Shown here one piece after another: positions 9,210 to 16,922 of a stretch of DNA of 64,000 nucleotides (its first letter is position 1; the number at the start of each line of letters is the position of its first letter). The stretch spans positions 1,240,001 to 1,304,000 of the forward strand of contig OZ250139.1 of assembly GCA_965237405.1 (NCBI GenBank). The letters are read 5' to 3'. The notes under the pieces were generated by a model, which had not been told where the DNA came from, ran no database searches, and saw nothing but the letters and a program-made list of their open reading frames with translations. The stretch comes from CAUZIB01 sp963663925 (GTDB taxonomy: Bacteria > Acidobacteriota > Vicinamibacteria > Vicinamibacterales > UBA8438). The position numbers and the translations under genes are program-made.

Positions 9210-9944
9210 ATGGTGGCACGTGTTGGGCTCGGAAAGTGGGTCCTGAGGGCAAGCATAGTGGCCCTGCTGCTTGGGGCATCGGGCGTCATATTTGTCTTGT
9301 TCGCCGTCATGGCGCTGCAGATATCCCTAAAGAATCGCGAAGTCCCCGTTCCTAGCGTGCATGGCCTGACACCCGACGAAGCCGAGACGGTACTCGCGGA
9401 AGCTGGCCTTACCATGCAGATAAACCCGATACGCCGAGTCCACCAAACCATCTCATCCGGGCGAATCGCCGAGCAGGATCCTAGTGTAGGGCTCGCAACT
9501 CGTCGGCGCCGGAGCGTCAAGGTCTGGCTCAGCTCGGGACCGACTCCCGGAACCTTGCCGATGCTCCTCGGGGCCTCGGAACGTGCGGCCATGCGCCACC
9601 TAGAGGAAAACTCCTTCACCCTGGAACAAATGGCAGAGATTCGGTCGAACCAATATCCGGTCGACGCCGTCGTCGCTCAACATCAGCGGCCTGACGGTGA
9701 CGGCCAGCGCGTATCACTACTCATCAACAGGAGCGAGCGCGACTTAACCTATGTCATGCCCGATCTCATCGGCGTCGACAGTGAAACCGCGTCAGATGTG
9801 CTACGCAGGCACGGGTTTCGGGTCACGGTGGTTGGCGACCATCCCTACCCGGGTGTGCCGCCGGGTGTGGTGCTTCGTCAATTGCCCGAGTCGGGGTTCC
9901 AGGTTGCGCCCGGTGAGCCAATATCCCTTGAGGTCAGCCAGTGA
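9210..9944 (+). CDS. PASTA-domain membrane-anchored protein
   Basis: A short cytoplasmic N-terminus is followed by one transmembrane helix (residues about 11-36, VLRASIVALLLGASGVIFVL) and three PASTA repeats outside the membrane. The first starts near VPVPSVHGLTPDEAETVLAE, the second near LPMLLGASERAAMRHLEENS and the third near VMPDLIGVDSETASDVLRRH. PASTA domains usually bind muropeptides or stabilise envelope proteins. No kinase or transpeptidase domain is present, unlike PknB or PBP2x. The stop overlaps the rpe GTG by 4 bp. A role in cell-wall sensing is inference only. Confidence 0.9.
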   Translation: MVARVGLGKWVLRASIVALLLGASGVIFVLFAVMALQISLKNREVPVPSVHGLTPDEAETVLAEAGLTMQINPIRRVHQTISSGRIAEQDPSVGLATRRRRSVKVWLSSGPTPGTLPMLLGASERAAMRHLEENSFTLEQMAEIRSNQYPVDAVVAQHQRPDGDGQRVSLLINRSERDLTYVMPDLIGVDSETASDVLRRHGFRVTVVGDHPYPGVPPGVVLRQLPESGFQVAPGEPISLEVSQ

Positions 9945-10615
9945 CGCTACGCATCGCCCCGTCGATCATTGCCGCCGACCTTGGGCATCTCGCGCGCGAC
10001 GTTGCGGCGGTCGAACGTGGGGGCGCCGACCTCATCCATGTCGATGTCATGGACGGACGATTCGTTCCGAACGTCTCAATCGGCGTCCCAGTGATAGAGG
10101 CGATACACGCGGTTGCCTCAGTGCCACTCGATGTACACCTGATGGTCCTCGAGCCCGAACGACACCTGCTGGCCTTTCACGCGGCCGGTGCCTCGATGAT
10201 CTCCGTTCACGTTGAGGTGTCGCCGCACCTACATCGAACCCTGGGAACCATCAAGGACCTGGGTATAAAGGCAGGCGCGGTACTGAACCCAGGCACGTCG
10301 GTGTCCGCGGTGGAGTCGGTTGCGCACCTACTCGATTACGTCGTGGTGATGTCGGTTAATCCTGGTTCTTCATCGCAGCCTTTCATTCCCGAGAGCACGG
10401 GTAAAGTCAGCGCAGTCCGATCTCTGCTCGATCGCTTGGGCAACCCTGCGCCTATCGAGATCGATGGTGGCGTAAGCCCTGCAAATGCCGCCGACCTCGT
10501 GGCAGCCGGAGCCGAAATTCTGGTTGCAGCATCGGCCATCTTTAAGTCCGGCGATCCGGAATCCGCTACGCGAACTCTCCATGATGCTGCGGTGGCCTCG
10601 GTGGAATCGCGTTAA
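9941..10615 (+). CDS. rpe: Ribulose-phosphate 3-epimerase
   Basis: Interconverts ribulose-5-phosphate and xylulose-5-phosphate in the pentose phosphate pathway. The TIM barrel has the family marks APSIIAADLGHLARDV, LIHVDVMDGRFVPN (metal-binding HxD), PLDVHLMV, VVMSVNPGSS and EIDGGVSPANAADLV. The length (224 residues) is typical. It starts at GTG overlapping the upstream stop and ends in TAATG, overlapping the next start, so it is an internal operon gene. Confidence 0.97.
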   Translation: MTLRIAPSIIAADLGHLARDVAAVERGGADLIHVDVMDGRFVPNVSIGVPVIEAIHAVASVPLDVHLMVLEPERHLLAFHAAGASMISVHVEVSPHLHRTLGTIKDLGIKAGAVLNPGTSVSAVESVAHLLDYVVVMSVNPGSSSQPFIPESTGKVSAVRSLLDRLGNPAPIEIDGGVSPANAADLVAAGAEILVAASAIFKSGDPESATRTLHDAAVASVESR

Positions 10616-11010
10616 TGTCCGCCCACGCCTCCCAAGTGCGGGTTCGGTACGCAGAAACGGATACAATGGGAGTGGCGTACTACGCGAATTACTTCGTGTG
10701 GTTCGAGGTCGGCCGCTCGGAACTACTCCACTCGTTGGGGCACACCTATGGCGACCTCGAGAGCGCCGGCGTGATGCTTCCGGTGATCGAAGCGCACTGC
10801 CAGTATCGCGATTCGGCGCGATACGACGATGATCTCGAAGTGTCCACGACCGGATTACTGCTATCGCCGGTACGGGTCGAGTTTCGATACGACGTATGGC
10901 GTCGGTCCGATGGAACGCTTCTCGCAAGCGGTCGGACGATGCATGCGGCTGTCGATTCCTCCGGTCGCCCTCGTCGACTCCCGAAGGACGTGCAGGCGGT
11001 TCTGGAATGA
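10615..11010 (+). CDS. YbgC/4HBT-type acyl-CoA thioesterase
   Basis: A 131-residue hot-dog fold thioesterase. The motif RYAETDTMGVAYYANYFVWF near the N-terminus carries the catalytic Asp (YAETD, one residue off the usual FxD) of the 4-hydroxybenzoyl-CoA thioesterase class. It is followed by the typical E-VGRSELL helix and SARYDDDLEV strand. Family members hydrolyse short or aromatic acyl-CoA esters; in many proteobacteria YbgC is linked to the Tol-Pal envelope system. Here it overlaps rpe at one end and the epimerase (ATGA) at the other. Confidence 0.9.
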   Translation: MSAHASQVRVRYAETDTMGVAYYANYFVWFEVGRSELLHSLGHTYGDLESAGVMLPVIEAHCQYRDSARYDDDLEVSTTGLLLSPVRVEFRYDVWRRSDGTLLASGRTMHAAVDSSGRPRRLPKDVQAVLE

Positions 11011-11957
11011 AGGCACTCATCACGGGAGTGGCAGGGTTCGTCGGGTCACATCTGGCCGACCGGTTGCTTGGCACGGGCTCGGAGGTTGTCGGAATAGACT
11101 GTTTCACTGACTATTATCCGCGTCCCATAAAGGAATATAACCTCCAGGGGTTGTACGACTCCACCGGATTTCGTTTCGTCGAGACCACGATTCAAGATGC
11201 AGACTTCGGCACGCTACTCTTAGGCGTCACCCATGTGTTCCACCTGGCGGCGCAAGCCGGCGTGCGCCGGAGCTGGGGCACCGAGTTCTCGATCTACACC
11301 GCCTGCAACGTCGATGCGACCCAGACCCTGCTAGAGGCTTGCGTTCGGTCGGACATCCAGCGTTTCGTGTATTCGTCGAGCTCGTCGGTCTATGGTGACG
11401 CCGTCGCCATCCCAATGCGTGAGGACGCCCATCCCCAGCCCGTCTCACCGTACGGCGTCACAAAGCTCGCCGCCGAACATCTGTGTCATCTTTACTGGAT
11501 CAACCACCGAGTTCCCACGGTGTCGCTTCGATATTTTACGGTTTACGGTCCCCGTCAGCGCCCGGACATGGCGTTTCACCGTTTTCTTAAGGCGATCGAT
11601 CAGGGACTCGATCTCACACTGTATGGGGACGGTGAGCAAACCCGTGACTTCACCTACATCGCCGATGCGGTGGGCGCGACTATCGCGGCGGCAAACCAAG
11701 GCAATCCGGACGGCGTCTATAATGTTGGTGGTGGCTCGCGCGTTTCGATGAACCACGTGCTGGAGTTGATGGCGGACTGTACTGGTCTGGTCCCGCGAGT
11801 GAGCCATGAGCCGATTCAAATAGGTGACATGCACGACACCTATGCTGACACCAGCCTGGCTCGACACGACCTGGGATTCATCCCGTCGGTGAATCTGCTA
11901 GACGGTATTAAGGCCGAGTACGAATGGCTCACAAACCTTCCGGAATTGGCGAAGTAG
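11007..11957 (+). CDS. NAD-dependent nucleotide-sugar epimerase (UDP-glucose/glucuronate 4-epimerase type)
   Basis: An extended short-chain dehydrogenase of 316 residues. The NAD-binding TGVAGFVGSHLADRLL motif is at the start, HLAAQAGVR follows near residue 75, and the catalytic SSSSVYG and YGVTKLAAE (YxxxK) come next. RYFTVYGPRQRPDMAFHRF and the D-V-DG-T-DFTY block (GDGEQTRDFTYIADAV) resemble UDP-glucuronate 4-epimerases and UDP-glucose epimerases. The exact sugar cannot be fixed. The start at 11007 overlaps the thioesterase stop (ATGA), so the longer upstream frame was discarded. It probably feeds envelope polysaccharide with the sugar genes at 13.7-16.2 kb. Confidence 0.9.
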   Translation: MKALITGVAGFVGSHLADRLLGTGSEVVGIDCFTDYYPRPIKEYNLQGLYDSTGFRFVETTIQDADFGTLLLGVTHVFHLAAQAGVRRSWGTEFSIYTACNVDATQTLLEACVRSDIQRFVYSSSSSVYGDAVAIPMREDAHPQPVSPYGVTKLAAEHLCHLYWINHRVPTVSLRYFTVYGPRQRPDMAFHRFLKAIDQGLDLTLYGDGEQTRDFTYIADAVGATIAAANQGNPDGVYNVGGGSRVSMNHVLELMADCTGLVPRVSHEPIQIGDMHDTYADTSLARHDLGFIPSVNLLDGIKAEYEWLTNLPELAK

Positions 11958-13042
11958 CTGGCATCGTGATACCCCACCTTACGCAAACCTGGATCGTGAC
12001 CGCAGTGATCCTGATTACACTGTCTGGGTGCGGTCCGAAAGAAGCTGAGATTACTCTTGGCACCATTGACGCAGACAAATTGCTTTACGCGCGCGGAACC
12101 GCCGCCCTCGAAGAGGGCGACTGGGTCCGTGCGCGCGAATACTTCGTTGAGATTCGCGACAACTACCCGCAGAGTCCGCTGAGAGCGGACGCGCGACTGG
12201 GGGTCGGTGATTCGTTCCTGGGACAGGGACAGATAGAGGGCTACTTCTCAGCCAAGGCCGAGTTTGAGGAGTTCCTCTCACTGTTCCCAACCAACCCACG
12301 CATGGACTACGCCCGCTTCAAGCTCGGGATGGTGCACTTCAAGCAAATGCGTGGTCCGGAACTCGACCAAAGCTCTACCCGAGAAGCGATACGTGAGTTC
12401 GAGGACCTCATCCAACGCCACCCGGACAGTGATCTCGTAAGCCAAGCCCGAGAGTTCCTCCGTCAAGCCCGGGACCGCGTGTCCGAGTCAGAGTATCTCG
12501 TCGGAACCTTCTACTACCGACGAAAATGGTGGCCCGGTGCAATCGAGCGGTTCCGCTTTATACTCGACACGGACCCGGCGTTTTCTGGTCGGGACAGACT
12601 GTATTACTACCTGGGCTCCGCACTGCGACGGGAAGGCGAGGATCTTGGGCGAGCAGAAGAATTGGCCCGCCACGCTGCCGCACAATTCCAGTCGAAAGCT
12701 GCTCAAGAAGCGCGCACACAAGCACTGGATGAAGCTACTGAAGCCTTGAATAAACGCATTGCGGCTCAAGAGGAGGCATTGCTGTTTCTGGAACGCTTGG
12801 TTGACGAATTCCCGGAAGCGGAATTCGCTCCTGCTGCCGCGACCGCGGTCAGAGAGCTTCGGACCGAGCTGGGGCAGCCCAAGCCGAGAACCCAAATTTG
12901 GCGGATCCAGCTAATGGCAAGAGCAACCAATCCAGCAACACATCCCCTCAGGGTGAATCGACAGCCGCACACCCCTTGTAGTCTTAGCCGAGTTATCCTA
13001 CTCGTCGTGGTGTTCCTCGTTCCGGCTGCGGCGGATACCTAG
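11924..13042 (+). CDS. bamD: BamD-like outer membrane assembly lipoprotein
   Basis: A lipoprotein signal ends in the lipobox LITLSGC. Next come tetratricopeptide-type repeats: ARGTAALEEGDWVRAREYFV, DARLGVGDSFLGQGQIEGYF, AEFEEFLSLFPTNPRMDYAR, with the BamD-typical F-x-FPT block. The later half repeats SESEYLVGTFYYRRKWWPGA. BamD helps BamA fold beta-barrel proteins into the outer membrane, so the cell has one. At 372 residues it is longer than usual (about 240-280), with a coiled-coil and low-complexity tail ending in a hydrophobic stretch. A GTG at 11966 would avoid the 34-bp overlap with the epimerase. Its 3' end overlaps the convergent pgsA by 50 bp. Confidence 0.85.
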   Translation: MAHKPSGIGEVAGIVIPHLTQTWIVTAVILITLSGCGPKEAEITLGTIDADKLLYARGTAALEEGDWVRAREYFVEIRDNYPQSPLRADARLGVGDSFLGQGQIEGYFSAKAEFEEFLSLFPTNPRMDYARFKLGMVHFKQMRGPELDQSSTREAIREFEDLIQRHPDSDLVSQAREFLRQARDRVSESEYLVGTFYYRRKWWPGAIERFRFILDTDPAFSGRDRLYYYLGSALRREGEDLGRAEELARHAAAQFQSKAAQEARTQALDEATEALNKRIAAQEEALLFLERLVDEFPEAEFAPAAATAVRELRTELGQPKPRTQIWRIQLMARATNPATHPLRVNRQPHTPCSLSRVILLVVVFLVPAAADT

Positions 13043-13631
13043 CCGGCAACACCCTGGCCGCCTCAAAGTCTGTGCCCCTCGTATCCACTAAGAGCTGACT
13101 GTAGCGACGATAATAGCCGACGGCTGACACTACCGCCACGACCAACACGAACCAGAGTGCGATGGTTCCAAGGATGTAGAACAACCATACCTGGTTACCG
13201 AGCATCAACAGCAGGATGGCCACGACCTGGACCACCATCTTCACCTTGCCTAACCTCGATGCGGGGATGCTTACCCCGCGCGTGTGGAGCAAGCTGCGAA
13301 GGACCGTAATCGCCAGCTCTCTGCACAGGATCACCCAGACCATCCACGCGGCCGCAAGCTCCATCCACACGAGAGACACCAACGCCGCCGTAATCAGGAG
13401 CTTGTCGGCGAGCGGGTCCATCATCTGTCCGAGGGTCGTGATCTGACCGCGACGGCGAGCCAGATAGCCATCGAGCCAATCGGTAAATGCCGCCACACCA
13501 AAAATTGCCGCCCCGACGACTTCCTTTGGCACACCGAAGATCAGCAGGGCCTCGAAGCGCGTCAACAGAACGACGACAAGGAAGGGAACGAGGAAGATGC
13601 GCGCCAAGGTCAGTGCATTGGGCAGGTTCAT
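12993..13631 (-). CDS. pgsA: CDP-diacylglycerol-glycerol-3-phosphate 3-phosphatidyltransferase
   Basis: Makes phosphatidylglycerol phosphate at the inner membrane. The CDP-alcohol phosphatidyltransferase signature DG-x2-AR-x8-G-x3-D-x3-D is exact: DGYLARRRGQITTLGQMMDP followed by LADK. Several hydrophobic helices surround it (LARIFLVPFLVVVLL, VQVVAILLLMLGNQVWLFYI). The ATG at 13631 has a GGAG site 8 bases upstream and begins MNLPNALTLAR, typical for the family. The final 30 residues form a basic Pro-rich tail that overlaps the bamD 3' end. Confidence 0.93.
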   Translation of the reverse strand: MNLPNALTLARIFLVPFLVVVLLTRFEALLIFGVPKEVVGAAIFGVAAFTDWLDGYLARRRGQITTLGQMMDPLADKLLITAALVSLVWMELAAAWMVWVILCRELAITVLRSLLHTRGVSIPASRLGKVKMVVQVVAILLLMLGNQVWLFYILGTIALWFVLVVAVVSAVGYYRRYSQLLVDTRGTDFEAARVLPARYPPQPERGTPRRVG

Positions 13632-13738
13632 TCGGGTACTCCAAAGACTGTCCGAACCCTCACCGAGCGTACCGTAACTCTCACCACCCGGGCAAGACGC
13701 CTTCACGTGCGGTCGCTGTAGGCTATGATCGGCCGATT

Positions 13739-14800
13739 ATGAAGGCGGTGGTGCTCGCTGGTGGCTTGGGTACACGACTCCGTCCACTAACGTTGAATAC
13801 ACCAAAACCGATCGTCCCGATCTTCGATCGGCCGTTTTTGTATCAGCAGATCGATCTCCTGCGGAAGCTCCCCGACATCGACGAAATCATTCTGAGCCTC
13901 AACTACCAACCCGAAGCGATTGAACGAGTCGTCGGTGACGGCTCAACCCTCGGAATCCCAATCCGACATATTGTCGAGCCGACACCACTTGGCACGGGCG
14001 GAGCAATCAAGTACGCCTGTCGCAACATCAAGGGCACGGTCGTTATCTTCAATGGCGACGTCCTGACCGACACCGACTTGCAGGCCGTGGTGGAACTGCA
14101 CCGAGAGCGCTCCGCCTACGCGACGATCGTGCTGACGCCGGTCGACAACCCCTGGGCATACGGACTCGTCGAAACAGACGGCCGCTGCAACGTTACGCGG
14201 TTCCTGGAAAAGCCGAACCCAGACGAGGTCACCTGCGACACGATCAACGCCGGCATCTATGTCCTCGAAACCGATACGTTCGACCGCATTCCCGACGACA
14301 CCAACTGGTCGGTCGAACGCCAGTTCTTTCCCTCGCTAGTTGACCGCAACGAAACGTTCGTTGCGCACGTGAACCGAGGTTACTGGCTAGATATCGGTAC
14401 GCCTGAGAAATACATTCAGGCACATCGCGACATCATGACCGGACGGTGTCAGGCCTACCCGTTCTTCGACCGGCACTCTCGAGATTCACTCGTAGCGCCT
14501 GACGCAACCGTGAGCTCAAAAGCAAAGCTTGAAGCGCCGTGCTTTGTTTCGAGCGGCGCTCGCATCGAGGCCGGGGCACGAATCTCCGCCCATACAGTAA
14601 TCGGTCAGGGATGCGTGGTCGGTACTGACGCGGTCATCGATGCCGGTATCTTGTGGCCGGGGGCGACGGTTGGACATGGAGCGGTCCTGACCGATGCAAT
14701 TCTCGGGCACGATGTTCGTATAGACGCTCACGCTCGAATTGGTCCCGGAACCGTTATTGGCGATCGCTCGGTGATTACACGCTACAGCCGTCTGTCGTAA
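13739..14800 (+). CDS. Sugar-1-phosphate nucleotidyltransferase (mannose-1-phosphate guanylyltransferase type) with hexapeptide tail
   Basis: Residues 1-235 form a nucleotidyltransferase: MKAVVLAGGLGTRLRPLTLN (nucleotide loop), PKPIVPIFDRPFLYQQID, EPTPLGTGGAI, FNGDVL (metal Asp), FLEKPNP and GYWLDIGTPEKY. Residues 250-353 carry left-handed beta-helix hexapeptide repeats (IEAGARISAHTVIGQGCVVG). This layout fits GDP-mannose or dTDP-/UDP-sugar synthases of the GMPP type; the neighbouring phosphomannomutase favours GDP-mannose. The start was taken at ATG 13739, because the upstream extension only reads through the pgsA 5' region. Confidence 0.9.
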   Translation: MKAVVLAGGLGTRLRPLTLNTPKPIVPIFDRPFLYQQIDLLRKLPDIDEIILSLNYQPEAIERVVGDGSTLGIPIRHIVEPTPLGTGGAIKYACRNIKGTVVIFNGDVLTDTDLQAVVELHRERSAYATIVLTPVDNPWAYGLVETDGRCNVTRFLEKPNPDEVTCDTINAGIYVLETDTFDRIPDDTNWSVERQFFPSLVDRNETFVAHVNRGYWLDIGTPEKYIQAHRDIMTGRCQAYPFFDRHSRDSLVAPDATVSSKAKLEAPCFVSSGARIEAGARISAHTVIGQGCVVGTDAVIDAGILWPGATVGHGAVLTDAILGHDVRIDAHARIGPGTVIGDRSVITRYSRLS

Positions 14801-14847
14801 CACGCATAAACCACACATAATAATTCCAGAAGTGACCCATCAAGCGT

Positions 14848-16203
14848 ATGTCTGCCGTTGACCCAGCCATCTTCAAGGCATACGACATCCGCGGCGTCTA
14901 TCCGAACGAGTTTCAGGAGGACATCGCACGTAATATCGGCCGCGCGTTCGCCGTCTACCTTAACGCCCGGCGCATCGCCGTGGCCCGCGACATGCGGCTC
15001 TCCTCCCCCGCTCTTGCTGCCGCATTCATCGATGGCGCTCGCGACCAAGGTGCCGACGTCGTCGACTTCGGGATGCTCGGTACCGACATGCTCTACTACG
15101 CCGTCGCCAGGGACGAGTTTGATGGTGGAGCGATGATCACAGCGTCACACAACCCGAAACAGTACAACGGGATGAAGCTCGTGCGGCGACAGGCGCTACC
15201 ACTGAGCAGTGACGCTGGCATTTCGGACATCCGCGAGATGATCCTCGGCGATCAGGTCCCGCCACCCACCTTGAGGGGGACACTCACGGAACAAAGGGTC
15301 GTCGACGACTACATTCGGCACGTCATGTCATTCATCGACCCGAGCGTCCTCCGACCGTTTCGACTCGTGCTCGACGCCGGCAGCGGCATGGGAGGGCTCG
15401 TTGCGCCCCAGCTCTTCGACCAGCTGCCGTGCCAGACAACACGTCTCTGTTTTGACATCGACGGAACCTTTCCCAATCATCAGGCGAACCCACTAATCGA
15501 GGAAAACCGACAAGACCTTGTGCAGCAGGTCCGCATTGACCATGCTGACGCGGGAATAGCTTGGGACGGGGATGCTGACCGATGCTTCTTTGTCGATGGG
15601 CGGGGCGAATTCATTGCCGGCGACTTTGTTACCGCGCTGCTCGCAGAAGCGTTCCTACTCAAGGAGCCCGGAGCCACCATCATCTACGACGTCCGCGCCA
15701 GTTACGCGGTAAAGGAAATAGTGCAGCATCACGGCGGACGCGCGCTCATGAACCGAGTCGGACACGCTTTCTTTAAGAAACGGATGCGCGAGGAGGATGC
15801 AGTGTTCGGTGGCGAAGTGACCGGACACTACTATTTCCGCGACAACTTCTTCGCAGACAACGGCTTTATTCCCGCACTGTTAATCCTGGAACTAATGTCA
15901 GTAAGAAATATGACACTCAGCGACTTACTGGCTCCTCTCCGCGAGAAGTACTTTATCTCCGGTGAAATCAACATGGACATGCCCGACACGAACGCGGTCG
16001 ACGCGATGATCGACACTCTCGGCAGCCAGTACCATGATGGACACACGTACCGGATGGACGGGGTGTCGGTTGAGTATCCGACGTGGCACTTCAACGTGCG
16101 TCCATCGAATACGGAACCACTGATTCGGCTCAACTTGGAGGCGACGAGCCAAGAGCTGATGGAAGAGAAACGAGACGAAGTCCTGGCACTTATTCGTAGT
16201 TAG
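14848..16203 (+). CDS. manB: Phosphomannomutase/phosphoglucomutase
   Basis: Interconverts hexose-6- and hexose-1-phosphate. Four domains with all hallmark loops are present: FKAYDIRGVYP at the start, the phosphoserine loop MITASHNPKQYNG near residue 100, the Mg-binding DGDADRC near 240, the sugar loop GGEVTGHYYF near 328, and the phosphate loop RPSNTEPLIRL near 426. The length is 451 residues, as expected. It lies 47 bp after the nucleotidyltransferase and likely supplies its mannose-1-phosphate. Confidence 0.95.
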   Translation: MSAVDPAIFKAYDIRGVYPNEFQEDIARNIGRAFAVYLNARRIAVARDMRLSSPALAAAFIDGARDQGADVVDFGMLGTDMLYYAVARDEFDGGAMITASHNPKQYNGMKLVRRQALPLSSDAGISDIREMILGDQVPPPTLRGTLTEQRVVDDYIRHVMSFIDPSVLRPFRLVLDAGSGMGGLVAPQLFDQLPCQTTRLCFDIDGTFPNHQANPLIEENRQDLVQQVRIDHADAGIAWDGDADRCFFVDGRGEFIAGDFVTALLAEAFLLKEPGATIIYDVRASYAVKEIVQHHGGRALMNRVGHAFFKKRMREEDAVFGGEVTGHYYFRDNFFADNGFIPALLILELMSVRNMTLSDLLAPLREKYFISGEINMDMPDTNAVDAMIDTLGSQYHDGHTYRMDGVSVEYPTWHFNVRPSNTEPLIRLNLEATSQELMEEKRDEVLALIRS

Positions 16204-16319
16204 TTAGATCACCGATTGTGTGAAGTCAGGACCCGACAGGAGGCCTCCACTCCCCGCCCATCGTGCATGATCACGCGGCCCCCGTTTCAGACTGCAATCT
16301 ATTGAGCTAATGGAAATAA

Positions 16320-16365
16320 TGGAGCGGGAGACGGGGATCGAACCCGCAACCTTCAGCTTGGGAAA
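16320..16365 (-). repeat. tRNA-Gly 3' half fragment, probable attachment-site remnant
   Basis: The minus strand matches the 3' half of the intact tRNA-Gly(CCC) at 23258-23332, from the anticodon loop (TTCCCAAGCTGA) through the T arm (GGGTTCGATCCC) and acceptor to CTCCCGCTCCA. The 5' half is absent. Similarity begins at the anticodon loop, the usual crossover point for tyrosine recombinases that target tRNA genes. It marks the left end of module 1. Confidence 0.75.
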
Positions 16366-16472
16366 CAGGAAGCATAAACGCCAATCTGTAAAGAAATCAA
16401 CAAAAACAGGCACTTCCTGACAGACGCAAGAGGTCAGAAGAGGGCGTTACGAGCCACCTCGGACCATAAATT

Positions 16473-16493
16473 CGTGGCAATAAACGTGACATT
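16473..16493. repeat. Paired CGTGGC-type repeat, candidate recombinase arm site (degenerate)
   Basis: CGTGGCAATAAACGTGAC is a decayed form of the paired CGTGGC repeat (12-base period) seen intact at 19432 and 56932. It begins 108 bases from the end of the tRNA-Gly fragment, almost the same distance as in the other two copies (107 and 112). Confidence 0.4.
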
Positions 16494-16494
16494 A

Positions 16495-16623
16495 CTATTG
16501 CGTTAACTTCTCTTCCTCTTCTTGGCTGATCTGTACGGACAGGTCTACCTTAATTTCGAACAACGCCACCCCAATTCCTGACACCGCTACCAGTATTACA
16601 ATCACCGCCCATATCGGTACCAC
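16495..16623 (-). CDS. Small membrane peptide, disrupted copy
   Basis: Reads GTG start, VVPIWAVIVILVAVSGIGVA, FEIKVDLSVQ and a Glu-rich tail, 42 residues. It is clearly homologous to the intact 41-residue peptide at 19463-19588: one hydrophobic helix, a basic V-K-V/D motif and an acidic C-terminus. The upstream part, including the ribosome site, is displaced by about 95 inserted bases. The former AGGAGAGGCTATG start lies near 16750 and now reads only four codons, so this copy may not be translated. Confidence 0.4.
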   Translation of the reverse strand: MVPIWAVIVILVAVSGIGVALFEIKVDLSVQISQEEEEKLTQ

Positions 16624-16922
16624 CTTCTTGATTCCAAGCTAAACCCATCCCATGTCAGGGCTCCTTGGGCGCGACTTTCCGTCGCACAATGAATGTTACG
16701 ATCGCCACGATGGTGCTACTAGTTATGATGCTTAATTCCTCCTCATAGCCTCTCCTCGTAGAAAGTCATGCCATCATTCACAACGATACTCCCAGGATTT
16801 GCTAGGCTCGCACTTCCCTGTTTCACGACACCAGCTGCTTACACGAGTCAAAGGCAACCGACTGGGGTACGTAACACCGTCGCGCTACCGATCGAAGCGA
16901 CCTACGTCAGACGGCGGGCGAT

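Noticed and set aside
16204..16413. Open frame ending KVAGSIPVSRSI on the minus strand
   Set aside because: The conserved-looking tail is only the translated tRNA-Gly 3' half; no gene is needed to explain it.
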